Below are positions 1-8,926 of a stretch of DNA of 64,000 nt, piece by piece. Each line of letters begins with the position of its first letter. The stretch's first letter is position 1. The notes under the pieces are model-generated. The model was not told the DNA's origin, ran no database searches, and saw only the letters and a program-made list of their open reading frames with translations. The position numbers and the translations under genes were made by a program. The DNA comes from Streptantibioticus_A sp037034305 (lineage in GTDB: Bacteria; Actinomycetota; Actinomycetes; Streptomycetales; Streptomycetaceae). Where the stretch lies: NCBI GenBank assembly GCA_037034305.1, contig JBAGJY010000004.1:1-64000 (forward strand). Reading direction: 5' to 3'.

Positions 1-671
1 CTCTTTCCGAGGACCCGGCTGAGTGCGGTGGCGGTGAATTCCGCGTCGGGGTGGGTTTGTAGGTGGTTGAGCACCATCTGGCGGAGCGTGCCGGGTGCAA
101 GTCGCTGCTTGCCGCCGCCGGTGATGACGGTCAGCGTTGGCGGTACAGGCTCGTTCGGCGCGGCTTCGGTCTCGTGGTGAGGGCTGCCGTCCGTGGCCGC
201 CTCGTCGGCTTCTGGGGCTTCGGCGTCGTCGATGGGTGGGGTGGCGGGCTCTGCGTGATCTTCGTGCGGGCTGTTTTCCTCGTCCGTGGATGTGGTGGTG
301 GGGGGTTCGGGCCGTGCGGCTTCGTCCTCTTCGGCGGCCTCGGGTGCCGAGGCTGCGGCTTCCTCGTTTGTGGGGGAGTTGGTGTCGGGTTGGGTTGGCT
401 GGTTGGGGTACCAGTGGCTGGCGACGCGGCAGTTGCCGTCGGGTGTGCCGGGTTCGCGGCGGGCGAGGCCGTCCTTTTCCATTGCGGCGAGGGCTTTGGC
501 GGCGGTGGATCGGGAGATTCGGGTGGTTTGGGCGAGCGTGGCGGCGGTCGCCCCGGGCTGGTCGTTGAGGGCTTGCCAGATCTGGGCGTGGGCGCCGGTA
601 GAGACTGCGGTCGCGGGTGCGGTGGGTGTGTCGGTGGTGTGTTGTTCGGTGGGGGTGGTGTGAGTGGTCAT
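1..671 (-). CDS. Winged-helix (MarR-like) regulator, partial, runs off the left edge
   Basis: Partial protein of about 223 residues with no stop before the window edge. The ATG at 671 is preceded by GGGAGAGG about nine bases upstream. Residues about 28-75 read as a winged helix: an IWQALNDQPGATAATLA helix, then a recognition-helix-like ISRSTAAKALAAMEKDGL segment ending in a basic wing. A long acidic and proline-rich linker follows (about 95-170), then a second small domain with a LRQMVLNHLQTHPDAEFTATALS stretch, which also looks like a winged helix. It is probably a DNA-binding regulator of the element. The family is inferred from pattern only, and its target is unknown. It is transcribed in the same direction as the transfer operon, 130 bases after the preceding gene. 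Confidence 0.7.
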   Translation of the reverse strand, partial: MTTHTTPTEQHTTDTPTAPATAVSTGAHAQIWQALNDQPGATAATLAQTTRISRSTAAKALAAMEKDGLARREPGTPDGNCRVASHWYPNQPTQPDTNSPTNEEAAASAPEAAEEDEAARPEPPTTTSTDEENSPHEDHAEPATPPIDDAEAPEADEAATDGSPHHETEAAPNEPVPPTLTVITGGGKQRLAPGTLRQMVLNHLQTHPDAEFTATALSRVLGK

Positions 672-801
672 GTGGTGGGGCCTCTCCCGTGGTGCGGGGT
701 ACGGTGTGGTGAGGTCCCCGGCCGGGGTACGGCATGGTGCGCCGTGGGTGCCGTTCGGGTGCGTGCGCATCGCGGTGGTCCCGTTGGCGACGACCATGGA
801 G

Positions 802-1695
802 CTATGGATGCGCCGACAAGTCAAGCGGCGTTGTGTTCCCTGGCGTTAGGTGTGTTGAGGACCTGTCTGCCGGGTTGGGTTCGTTCACGGGAGCGGTCGG
901 GGTGCGGGTTGCGTGGTGTACCTGAAGCTGGGTACGCAGAGCTTGGGCGCGGGCTTGGCCGAGGTGCAGATGCTTTTTGAGCCGACGAATGCTGACCGGA
1001 CGCCCGGCGCGGGCGCGGTGTTCGGCGTCCAACCGAAGCGCGCGGGCGAACACATCGCCGTCTACGCCCAGTTCAACACCGGCGTGGGATGACGGTGCGG
1101 GGTACGCCGTGTCGGGCGCGTTGTCGGCCGGGTACGGCCCGCCGTGGGTGTCGGGTTCGGTCGGGGGCGGTGTGTACCCGGTGTACCTGGGTGGGATTTC
1201 GGTTTCGGTTCCCGGGTGCGGTGGGGCGCTGAGGTGTGGTGGTGACGGCGGTGGGGGTGTGGTGTGGGGTTGGTTGATGTGGTGGCGATAGGCGGCGACC
1301 GTTTCGGTCAGGAGCACAAGGAGTACGGGAGGTACGGCGTGCAGGAGCACCCCTGCTGGGTCGGCATGGCGCGGCCAGCCGATGCGGCCGTTTGGCCATA
1401 GTGACTCCCAGGTGTTCATGACGGTGGCGGTGATACCGGTGAACCAGCGCAGCGCCGCGGACCACCTCGGGGGGCGGATTCCCCAGGAGGACAGTCGTGC
1501 GTCAGCCAGGAGCACCGTGGCCAAGGCCAAGGCGACCATCGGGTCCAAGAGGATCGCGATTGGCCCGGCGATGCCATGGGCGGTGGCAAAACCGGTGACA
1601 TTGACCGCGGTGAAGACGGCCGCCATGACGGCGACGGCGGCCAGCGCACGGGTCAAGGCCCGCAACAGCGCCTGAACCTCCTCCACGATCGTCAC
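802..1695 (-). CDS. SpdB/DUF2637-like membrane protein with long hydrophilic tail
   Basis: A 297-residue protein. The first ~140 residues hold three or four hydrophobic segments (about 12-34, 40-65, 82-95 and 112-130), laid out like the DUF2637/SpdB membrane proteins of actinobacterial mobile elements, which are linked to plasmid spread between hyphae. Residues about 140-200 are proline-rich. The tail (about 205-255) has an HTH-like stretch, VSIRRLKKHLHLGQARAQAL, which would suit a membrane-anchored DNA-binding protein. The ATG overlaps the TGA of the upstream transglycosylase gene by four bases, so translation is probably coupled. The family assignment rests on topology and pattern. Confidence 0.6.
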   Translation of the reverse strand: MTIVEEVQALLRALTRALAAVAVMAAVFTAVNVTGFATAHGIAGPIAILLDPMVALALATVLLADARLSSWGIRPPRWSAALRWFTGITATVMNTWESLWPNGRIGWPRHADPAGVLLHAVPPVLLVLLTETVAAYRHHINQPHTTPPPPSPPHLSAPPHPGTETEIPPRYTGYTPPPTEPDTHGGPYPADNAPDTAYPAPSSHAGVELGVDGDVFARALRLDAEHRARAGRPVSIRRLKKHLHLGQARAQALRTQLQVHHATRTPTAPVNEPNPADRSSTHLTPGNTTPLDLSAHP

Positions 1696-2654
1696 CTCCC
1701 CACCGCAGCTGGCAGGGCGGCACCCAGGTAGTCATCCCCGGTGAAGCGGACGGGCTCCTCGCGGATGGGTTCGTGTGGGCGCGGTGCGTCGATCATGCGA
1801 CCGCCGCCGACGTACAGGCCGACGTGGTGGACGTGGGTTGGTGTGCCGTAGAAGACGAGGTCCCCAGGCAAGAGCGGTGTGTGGTCGGGGACGTGGGGTT
1901 CGGCGTTGTATTGGTCTTGGGCGATGCGTGGGAGGCGGATGCCGGCGGCGGCGTAGGCGGCTTGGGTCAGGCCCGAGCAGTCGAACCCGGCGTCACCGTG
2001 GGCGGGTCCGTCCCCGCCCCATACGTAGGGGCGGCCGAGTTGGGCGCGGGCGTACGCGATCGCGATGGCTGCTTGCGGGGTGGAGGCGTGGAACGCGCCG
2101 TCGTCGGTGGTGGGTTGGTCGCTGGCCGCGTAGGCGGCGGCGATGCGCAGGACGCGCTGGACGTAGGCAGTGTGGTTGTAGGCGAAGATCGCGCCGCGTA
2201 GGTCGCGGTCGTCTCGGGCCCCGTTGGTGCACAGCAGGCGGGCCGCTGCGTATACGGAGTCGACCGGATCCCAGGGGGTGGGCGGTGTCTTCCCGCCGGG
2301 CGGGATGGGGTTGGCGTAGGTGGCGAAGGTGTTGGGGAGGAATTGCATGGGGCCGACGGCTCCGGCGGTGGAGATCATGTGCGGGTTGCGGGCGTGGTCG
2401 GTCTCTGTCTTGCCGATCGCTGCGAGTACGGTCCACGGCAACCCTGGGCAGGTGGCGGCGGCCTGCTGGTAGAGGGCCAGCATGGCGGTGGGGATGTCGG
2501 CGAGTGGCGCCCGGCTGGGCAGCAGCGTGGCACCGGTGACTGTGATGCCGGAGGCGGTGCTGTCCGCGATGCCAGCGATCCCGACGACGGCGATGACCGC
2601 GAGGAACAGCAGCCCGGCGGTGGAGCCGACCGCTGCCTTGACGGCTGTCCCCAT
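1692..2654 (-). CDS. Bifunctional lytic transglycosylase / NlpC-P60 peptidoglycan hydrolase (VirB1-like)
   Basis: A 320-residue cell-wall hydrolase that would open peptidoglycan locally for the conjugation channel. An N-terminal membrane segment (about 9-30) anchors or exports it. Residues about 55-165 form an SLT-type transglycosylase domain: likely catalytic Glu84 in GKTETDHARN, followed by the AGAVGPMQF motif. Residues about 195-320 form an NlpC/P60 domain with Cys226 (FDCSGL), His277 (HHVGLYVG) and a downstream polar residue near His294. The ATG at 2654 shares one base with the upstream TGA (TGATG). A longer frame starting at 2702 is rejected because it would overlap the upstream gene by 49 bases. 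Confidence 0.88.
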   Translation of the reverse strand: MGTAVKAAVGSTAGLLFLAVIAVVGIAGIADSTASGITVTGATLLPSRAPLADIPTAMLALYQQAAATCPGLPWTVLAAIGKTETDHARNPHMISTAGAVGPMQFLPNTFATYANPIPPGGKTPPTPWDPVDSVYAAARLLCTNGARDDRDLRGAIFAYNHTAYVQRVLRIAAAYAASDQPTTDDGAFHASTPQAAIAIAYARAQLGRPYVWGGDGPAHGDAGFDCSGLTQAAYAAAGIRLPRIAQDQYNAEPHVPDHTPLLPGDLVFYGTPTHVHHVGLYVGGGRMIDAPRPHEPIREEPVRFTGDDYLGAALPAAVGR

Positions 2655-3670
2655 CAGCGAGTGTCCTGGGACGGTAGAGGGGGGACGGGCTGCCACGGCC
2701 ACGCGTCTGCCTCTCCCGGGGACAGGGCTGGGTCTTGCGTGGTCAACGCCGGGGTGAGGTTGGGCCAGTGGGCGGCGAGGGCGGCCAGCGGGAGCCTGCC
2801 GCCCGCCGTGCTACCCAGCGGCAGCCAGATGTGTCCGGCCAACCCAACCGCGGATGTGAGGTCGGCGCTGGTGGTGGCGACGGGCAGGTGCGCCTGGTGG
2901 GCGGTCTCGGTGAGCCGGGTGCGCAGTGCTGCCTCCCGGCGGGTGGTGCTGGTGTGGATCAACAGGGCGGTGCGGGTGCCGGTGGTGGCGGCCAGGCTGG
3001 CGTAGCCGGGGAGTTTGGCCTCGAGACGGGCGAGGGGGCGCTCGGTGCCGGTGTCGTATTCGAGGAAGAACGGCACCATGGTCGGGCCGCTGTGCCAGTG
3101 GGCGTAGGCGTCGGGGCGGATCCAGTCGCCCCACAGTCGTTTCGCCGAGCGGGGGGAGAGCCACAGCGCCAGGTGCTGGTCGCTACGTTGGCGGTGGGTT
3201 GTGGCGAGGGTGACGAGTTGGGTGTTGACGTTGAGGTCGTGGTCGAGGGTGGGGGAGAAGGCGGTGCGGGCGCACAGGTCTTTGCGCCAGCCGATGGAGG
3301 CCAGGTCGGTGCCGCGGGTGGCGGCCAGTACTTCGGCTCCGGTGCGGCCGAGGGTGTAGTGCTCGGGTGCGGAGCCGGTCTGCAAAAGGGGCCGGAAGGA
3401 GTCCACGACGCCGAGGAGGTACAGGTCGCGTAGGCGGCGGTTGGCGTTGCGGTGGCCGGTGAACGCCAACGCGGTGATGTGGTGGGAGGTGAGGACTCGG
3501 TGCTCGTGCAGCATGGCGGTCAGCCAGAGGTCGCGTGGGGTGAGACGGGCAGCGAGGGTGGCCAGGTCGGTGCGGGCCCGGTGCGGGTGGTTGGGGCGGC
3601 GGCGCTGGGTGGCGGCACGCGGCACGTATGCCGAGCGCGAGCGGGCGGAGGAGCTTTGCGCAGCAGGCAT
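2654..3670 (-). CDS. Replication-relaxation family protein
   Basis: A 338-residue protein with the layout of the Replic_Relax family found in actinobacterial and Gram-positive conjugative elements. After a basic, low-complexity start (1-35) comes a winged-helix-like region (about 38-110: LTPRDLWLTAMLHEHRVLTS, then NRRLRDLYLLGVVDSFRP and EHYTLGRTGAEVLA). The central part has HDLNVNTQLVTLA and a DWIRPDAYAHW segment followed by FFLEYDTGTERPLARLEAKL, a nuclease-like Asp/Glu/Lys arrangement. Members are thought to act in DNA processing or replication of the element; the biochemical role is not established. It lies between the VirD4-like ATPase and the transglycosylase genes and ends in a TGATG junction with the latter. 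Confidence 0.75.
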   Translation of the reverse strand: MPAAQSSSARSRSAYVPRAATQRRRPNHPHRARTDLATLAARLTPRDLWLTAMLHEHRVLTSHHITALAFTGHRNANRRLRDLYLLGVVDSFRPLLQTGSAPEHYTLGRTGAEVLAATRGTDLASIGWRKDLCARTAFSPTLDHDLNVNTQLVTLATTHRQRSDQHLALWLSPRSAKRLWGDWIRPDAYAHWHSGPTMVPFFLEYDTGTERPLARLEAKLPGYASLAATTGTRTALLIHTSTTRREAALRTRLTETAHQAHLPVATTSADLTSAVGLAGHIWLPLGSTAGGRLPLAALAAHWPNLTPALTTQDPALSPGEADAWPWQPVPPLPSQDTR

Positions 3671-3710
3671 GGAGATCCCCTGTTCTTGGGCGGGCGAGGC
3701 GACGGGGTGG

Positions 3711-6113
3711 CTACAGCGGCAGGTAGGGGGAGCGGGAGGTGGTGGCGCCGACGCGGGCTGCGGCAGCAGCCCTCAAGTGCGCTGAGCGGCCGGGTACGGG
3801 CGGTGGCAGGGGGCGGGTGGTGAGGGTGAAAGCGGACGTGTCGGAGCCGTCTGCGAGGAGGTGGGCGGCGGCTTGGTAGGGGCCGAGGTGGGCCAGGTCG
3901 TGGGCGGCCAGGGTGGGCAGCGTGTGGCGTTCCAACGCGTGGGCGTCTTCGGGAGAGGCATTGAAGAAGACCTTGTTGCGAGCGTTAGCGGAGATCCCCT
4001 CGCGCAGGTCCCGGGGAAGCTGGGCGAGGTGCTGGTGGGCCAGGGCGAGGGAGAGCCGGTATCCGCGGGCTTCGGCGAGCATGTCCTCCAAGGGGTAGGG
4101 GATCGTGAGGAAGTTGTGGCATTCGTCGAGGAACAAACTGGCGTCGATGCGCAGGTGTTCGGGGGGGCGGGCGCGGGCTGCTGCGGCTTGCCAGGTCTTG
4201 GCGACGACGAATGAGCCCAGCAGCCGGGCGGTCTCCTCACCGAGCGCGCCTTTGGGCAGCCGGGCCAGCAGGATGCCGCCGTTGAGGACATCGTCGAGGT
4301 GGAAGGTCGACTGGCCTGCGGCGATCGCGCGGCGGGGGTAGGAGCGCAGGAGAAAGGCGCGGAGCTTGTTCATCACCGGGCCGACCACCGCTGCTCGTGA
4401 TGGTTCGGACAGTGTCTCGTACCAGGCCCAAAAGCCGCGTAGGACGGGGTCTTTGATGCTGGGCAGGATCCGCAACCGGTAGGCGGATTCGCCCAGCAGC
4501 CGGGGGATGTCGGCGAGCGTGACGATCTGATGGTTCTTGCGGGCGTGGAGCAGCAGTGTCAGGCAGGCGGCGCGCATCACGTCGTCGGTGCGCGGGCCCC
4601 AGAAAGCGGAGAAGATACGGCGGAAGATGCCGGTGATGTTGTCGACGATGACGTCGATGTCCTCGCCTTCCAACACGTTCAGACACGGCGGGTTGTGGGA
4701 GTCGTCGGGATCGAGGAGCACGAGCCGGTCCGCGCACCGCTGTGGGAGGCGGTGCAGGAGGTCGGTGACCAGGTCGCCCTTGGGGTCGACGACGATCGCT
4801 CCGCGGCCTGCCGCGACATCGTCGAGGACCATGTTGGCGATCAGCGTGGACTTGCCCGAACCGGTCGCACCCATCACGTGCAGGTGGTGCCGGGCATCGG
4901 TGACCTTCAGGCCGACGCCGCGGCGTCGGCCGGTATCGGTCTGCCCGAGCGGCTTGACCCCGGCGCCAGGTGTGGGGGTAGCGGGTGGCGGGAGTACGCA
5001 GCGGGCGCCGGCACGCGCGAGGCCGGGGGCATCGGGGTCGACGGGCAGGTGTGCCAAGGCGGCCAGTTCCGGTACGCACAGCAGATGCCCGCGACGCGGA
5101 AACCACCGGCCCGACAGCACCTCTTCCGCCTGGAAGAGCCGGGCTCGGGCCAACCAGTTGCGGGCCGCGAACAGTGAGAACGCCGAGGCGAGGGCGTGCG
5201 CCCGGCCGCGTAGCCGAGCCTGCGAGTTGCCGGTGTCGGGGCGGAGGGTGGCCGCGTAGCGGATGTCGACTTCCCATTGTGGGCCGGCGAGTTTGGTGAC
5301 GGTCTGCCGCACTTCGGCGCCGTGGGATGGGTCCAGCGAGGTGACGTGGGTGCGCTGCGGGGCGTGGGTGATCAGGTCGAAGATCGCGCTGAGCCGCCGT
5401 GGATTCGCACCCGCCTTCAACCGCCGTGCCGCGCGGCGGGCGCGGCGCAGGCGGGCGCCGGTGGCGGGACGGGCGAGGATTTGCACCACCGCGGCTTCGC
5501 CGGTCTCCATGCCGGTGGCGGCTTGGAGGAGGGCACGCAGCGGGTCGGTGTCGTGGTCGGTGCGCAGTGGCAGCACTTCGGGCCGGGCCAACCGCAACCT
5601 GCCCGCAGTGCTGGCATGCCCACGGGGGATCGGGTGGGGTGGTTCGGCCAGGCGGGTGTGGGCGCCGGGCCAGGCGGCCTCAACCGCTCGGCGCACCAGC
5701 GCGGTCGGCACGGCCTGGGGCAGCCACAGGCGCACGGTAAGCCCGTCGCTGCTCCAGGCGTACTCGAACGCCACATGGGGTTGGCCGCTGGTCATGCGCC
5801 GCCACCAGGGGCGTAGCAGCCCTGCGAGTTGGCTCCACAGCACCTGGCCGCCCTGTTCGGCGACCTTGGGTGGGGCGAGGATCGTGATGCAGCGCGCCCC
5901 GTCGGCCAGGGCGGTGTTGCGCCTTCGGTGCCATCCGGCGCGCCCTACGGGGATGGCGGCGGCGATGAGGAGCACGCCGGGGGTCAGCCACGGCCACGCG
6001 GTGGCCGTGAAGCCGGTGATGGTGTGGGCGAGTTCGGTCCACACCGCTTCGGGGTCGGTGAGGTAGCGGCCCAGCAGTCCGCCAACAGGGGTGGATGCCA
6101 TGGGGCCGGTCAC
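3711..6113 (-). CDS. VirD4/TraG-type conjugative coupling ATPase
   Basis: An 800-residue coupling protein expected to bring the DNA-relaxase complex to the secretion channel. One or two N-terminal membrane segments (about 37-55) precede a ~350-residue region of less clear fold. The P-loop ATPase core has Walker A GATGSGKST (415-423), the VVDPKGDLV motif (441-449) and Walker B SLFLDECHN (659-667), followed by an AHQHLAQLP sensor-like segment (692-700). The start overlaps the virB4-like stop by four bases (ATGA), which fixes the ATG at 6113. The protein is longer than many actinobacterial coupling proteins because of the N-terminal extension. Confidence 0.9.
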   Translation of the reverse strand: MTGPMASTPVGGLLGRYLTDPEAVWTELAHTITGFTATAWPWLTPGVLLIAAAIPVGRAGWHRRRNTALADGARCITILAPPKVAEQGGQVLWSQLAGLLRPWWRRMTSGQPHVAFEYAWSSDGLTVRLWLPQAVPTALVRRAVEAAWPGAHTRLAEPPHPIPRGHASTAGRLRLARPEVLPLRTDHDTDPLRALLQAATGMETGEAAVVQILARPATGARLRRARRAARRLKAGANPRRLSAIFDLITHAPQRTHVTSLDPSHGAEVRQTVTKLAGPQWEVDIRYAATLRPDTGNSQARLRGRAHALASAFSLFAARNWLARARLFQAEEVLSGRWFPRRGHLLCVPELAALAHLPVDPDAPGLARAGARCVLPPPATPTPGAGVKPLGQTDTGRRRGVGLKVTDARHHLHVMGATGSGKSTLIANMVLDDVAAGRGAIVVDPKGDLVTDLLHRLPQRCADRLVLLDPDDSHNPPCLNVLEGEDIDVIVDNITGIFRRIFSAFWGPRTDDVMRAACLTLLLHARKNHQIVTLADIPRLLGESAYRLRILPSIKDPVLRGFWAWYETLSEPSRAAVVGPVMNKLRAFLLRSYPRRAIAAGQSTFHLDDVLNGGILLARLPKGALGEETARLLGSFVVAKTWQAAAARARPPEHLRIDASLFLDECHNFLTIPYPLEDMLAEARGYRLSLALAHQHLAQLPRDLREGISANARNKVFFNASPEDAHALERHTLPTLAAHDLAHLGPYQAAAHLLADGSDTSAFTLTTRPLPPPVPGRSAHLRAAAAARVGATTSRSPYLPL

Positions 6114-7969
6114 CGGACCTCCTGCACGGTGGGTGTGGGTGTGTCGTCGTACGGGTCGAGGGCGTCGACATCGGGGCGAGTGGTGCTGGTTTCGGAGGCG
6201 GTGGCGAGTTCGGCTGGGTCAGTGGTGACGACCTGATGCTCCGTCGCAGACGCGACTGCATAGAACGCTGCTTTATGTCGCCCGGCGAGCAGCAGCGCGG
6301 AACCTCGTTCGGCCGTGAGCAAGAACTCTCGCTCACCACGGGAGAGATGAAAGGCGGAGGCGACCTGGTCGATGGCCTGTGGGGCTTGCCGCAGCAGGAT
6401 CTGTGTGGCCGCGTTCGCCACGATCGCCCGCCCGAGCTCGCTGGCCAGGACGTCGTCAGCGTCTTGGGTGACCACCGCGAGACCGGCCCAGTACTTGCGG
6501 GCAGCCTTCGCCATCCGGAACAAGAACCGTGCCCCGTCGCCGTGGCGCATCAACAACCACGCCTCATCCACCACGACCAACCGTCTGCGTGGTGTGGTGG
6601 GGTTGGCGACCTGCCGCCAGATGGCATCCAACGCCAACAGCATGGCGGCGGTGACCAGTTCCTCCGGCAGTTGGCGTAGGGAGAAGACGACCAGGTGGCC
6701 GCGCGGGGGCGTGGTGGTGGGGCCGTCGAAGAGACCGGCGTGGCTGCCGGTGATGTACGGGGCCAGGCGGTCGGCCAGCCCGATCCCCTCCGCGCCGTGC
6801 TCACGCAGCACCATGGCGAGGTCACCCAGCAGTGGTGCCGGGCGGTTCCAGGTGCGCGGATCGCCAGTGATCCCGGCGCGTTCGTAGGTGGTCAGGATCG
6901 CCGCATCCAGCACGGCCCTCTCGCTTGCGGTCAGCTCGGAGCCCAGCAGGACGGTCAGGAAGGTGTGCAGGAACAGCGCCCGCCGGGTCAGCGCATCACG
7001 GCTGCTGCGGGCGCCTTCGGGCAGGTCGAAGGGGTTCAGCCGCACCCCGGGCGCGCCGATCCGGATCACGGTGCCGCCGACCTGCTCTGCCAGGCGCAGG
7101 TATTCGTCTTCCGGGTCGATGACGAAGGCTTCGGTGCCGGTGAACAACTGCCGCAGCAGCTCCAGCTTCATCAGGTACGACTTGCCCGCCCCCGAGCGGG
7201 CCACGGTGATGGAGTTGTAGTTGTCCTGGGCGAACCGGTCCCACAACAACAGCGAGGAGCTGGCCGCGTTGACGCCGTACAACACCGGTGAGGTAGGGGT
7301 GGTTTGGTCGGTAGTGGGTAGGTCGGGGGAGGTGAAGGGGAAGCAGGCGGCGAGTGCTGCGGTGTCGAAGGTGCGGCGTACTTTGAGGGTGTCGATGCCG
7401 AAGGGGAGGGTGGCCAGCCATCCGGGCAGGGCACGGTAGGTGGCCGGTGCGGTGGTGATGAGCAGGGATTCGGTGATCGCCCGGACCGAGGCCACCTGTT
7501 CGGCGAGGTTTTCCTCGTCCGGAGCGTGGATGGTCAGATACAGGCCGACGTGGAAGAGTTTTCCTTCGCCGCGGGCGATCCGGTAGGCGAGCTCGGCGGC
7601 ATCCGCCGCTGCCGCCTCGGTATCCGGGTCATCCAGCTTGCCCTTGTCGAACCCTGTGCGTCGTCCGGACTCCAGCCGGGCTCGCTGCTTGCGCAAGGAG
7701 GCGGCGGCTACGGTGGTGGGGATCGGTTCGATGTGCAGCGCCACGTCCAGGCGGCCGGGATAGGTCAACAACGGTTGCAGCCAGCCGGGGTGGACCTCGG
7801 CCGGGTAACCGGTGACGACCAGCGTCGCAGCGAGATGAGAGCCGACCTGCAGGTACCGGGCCCGCACTTCCACGGCCTCCGGTCCCAGCCCGGCGAGCAC
7901 CTCACGGCCCGGGACAACGGGTTGCTTGGTGCCCTGGCGGTGCCGCTTGATCAGTGTGTGGACGGTCAT
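6110..7969 (-). CDS. VirB4/TraC-type conjugation ATPase
   Basis: A 619-residue ATPase that powers assembly and substrate transfer of the type IV secretion machine. The N-terminal ~230 residues match the VirB4 N-domain (LQVGSHLAATLVVTGYP at about 40-56). The core has the conserved NPxLYGxN-like stretch before Walker A ARSGAGKSY (257-265), DPEDEY (285-290), Walker B LVVVDEAW (464-471) and the TQDADDVL sensor segment (501-508). Start and stop both overlap neighbours by four bases, which places it firmly in the transfer operon between the PrgI-like and VirD4-like genes. A short acidic tail follows the ATPase domain. Confidence 0.93.
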   Translation of the reverse strand: MTVHTLIKRHRQGTKQPVVPGREVLAGLGPEAVEVRARYLQVGSHLAATLVVTGYPAEVHPGWLQPLLTYPGRLDVALHIEPIPTTVAAASLRKQRARLESGRRTGFDKGKLDDPDTEAAAADAAELAYRIARGEGKLFHVGLYLTIHAPDEENLAEQVASVRAITESLLITTAPATYRALPGWLATLPFGIDTLKVRRTFDTAALAACFPFTSPDLPTTDQTTPTSPVLYGVNAASSSLLLWDRFAQDNYNSITVARSGAGKSYLMKLELLRQLFTGTEAFVIDPEDEYLRLAEQVGGTVIRIGAPGVRLNPFDLPEGARSSRDALTRRALFLHTFLTVLLGSELTASERAVLDAAILTTYERAGITGDPRTWNRPAPLLGDLAMVLREHGAEGIGLADRLAPYITGSHAGLFDGPTTTPPRGHLVVFSLRQLPEELVTAAMLLALDAIWRQVANPTTPRRRLVVVDEAWLLMRHGDGARFLFRMAKAARKYWAGLAVVTQDADDVLASELGRAIVANAATQILLRQAPQAIDQVASAFHLSRGEREFLLTAERGSALLLAGRHKAAFYAVASATEHQVVTTDPAELATASETSTTRPDVDALDPYDDTPTPTVQEVR

Positions 7970-8922
7970 CCTCTTCCCTCTCCTTCTGCGTGGTCGGCTG
8001 CCATGCGCTCAGTGGCCTCAAAGGAGGCAGCCTCGGTGATGGCTGCCGCGGTCTGGGCCGGATCCAAAGAGGTGGTGGTGATTTCAGCGGCGGCCAGCGC
8101 CCGCGTGGCCTCCGTGAGGCGGTGCCTGACCCGGGCCGCAGCAGCGCTGGCGCGGCTGGTTGCGAGGGCGGGCTCACGCACGACGAGCAGGGCTTGGCGG
8201 GTCAGCAGATCGCTGTGGGCCGCGAGCTGGTGCAAGAAGGTGGCGTGGGCGAGCGCCGCGTGCTCCAGGGCAGGGTGCGGCAAGGTCGGCGCGGTCTGAG
8301 TGAGCTGGTCGACCAGGGGTTGGAGGTTCAGCCGATGGGCGCGGATGAGGATCTGCGCTGGTCCAGTCAGGGAGTTCAGCCAGCGGGCGAACGCGCCGGT
8401 CAGGGCCTGCTGCTCGGCTCCGGTCCTCAGGTCGAAGTTGACGGTCGAACAGGACGCCACCGCCGCGTACCCGTCCTGGCCCAGATCCACCACACCTGAG
8501 TCAAGGACCTGCTCGCACGGCATCCGCAACACCGCAGGCGTCGGCCCCACTCGGGTCGCAAGGTCTTGCGGCACGACGTCGGGTAGGCCAGGGACGCCCT
8601 CAGGAGCGTGGAGGCGCCGCTTAGGGGAGCGCCGATGCGCGAGCGCGGCTAGGACGAAGCGGTCCATGCCGATCCCGTCGCGGCGCCCGAGCGAGATGGC
8701 GGTCATCACCGCGGCGATCGGCCCCACCAACGCCACGTAGGCAAGCGGGGGAAGAAACGGGCGGGTGGCCAAGTAGCCGAGCCACAGTGCTCCTGCGGTA
8801 CCGGCGAGGATCGCGGTCTGACGTGCGGTCAGGGGGCCGAGGATGCGGTCAGGGCATCCGATGTCAGCGGGGATACGGGTGGAGTACGCAACCTCATCGC
8901 TCTCGGTACGGTCAGGCGTCAT
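7966..8922 (-). CDS. PrgI-family (VirB3-like) conjugation protein
   Basis: A 318-residue protein. Residues about 12-95 carry the PrgI-type block: the ARIP-like start (TRIPADIGCPDRILGPLT), two adjacent membrane helices (about 35-52 and 58-76) and a short basic loop. This family usually sits next to VirB4 and is regarded as the counterpart of VirB3, placing VirB4 at the inner membrane. The soluble remainder (about 120-318) is alpha-helical and alanine-rich. The ATG at 8922 has AGGAGGT upstream, and the stop overlaps the virB4-like start (ATGA). Confidence 0.8.
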   Translation of the reverse strand: MTPDRTESDEVAYSTRIPADIGCPDRILGPLTARQTAILAGTAGALWLGYLATRPFLPPLAYVALVGPIAAVMTAISLGRRDGIGMDRFVLAALAHRRSPKRRLHAPEGVPGLPDVVPQDLATRVGPTPAVLRMPCEQVLDSGVVDLGQDGYAAVASCSTVNFDLRTGAEQQALTGAFARWLNSLTGPAQILIRAHRLNLQPLVDQLTQTAPTLPHPALEHAALAHATFLHQLAAHSDLLTRQALLVVREPALATSRASAAAARVRHRLTEATRALAAAEITTTSLDPAQTAAAITEAASFEATERMAADHAEGEGRG

Positions 8923-8926
8923 CTAT

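Noticed and set aside
63..980. Glycine/valine-rich plus-strand frame at the left edge
   Set aside because: It is antisense to a winged-helix protein with a good start site and has a composition typical of shadow frames.
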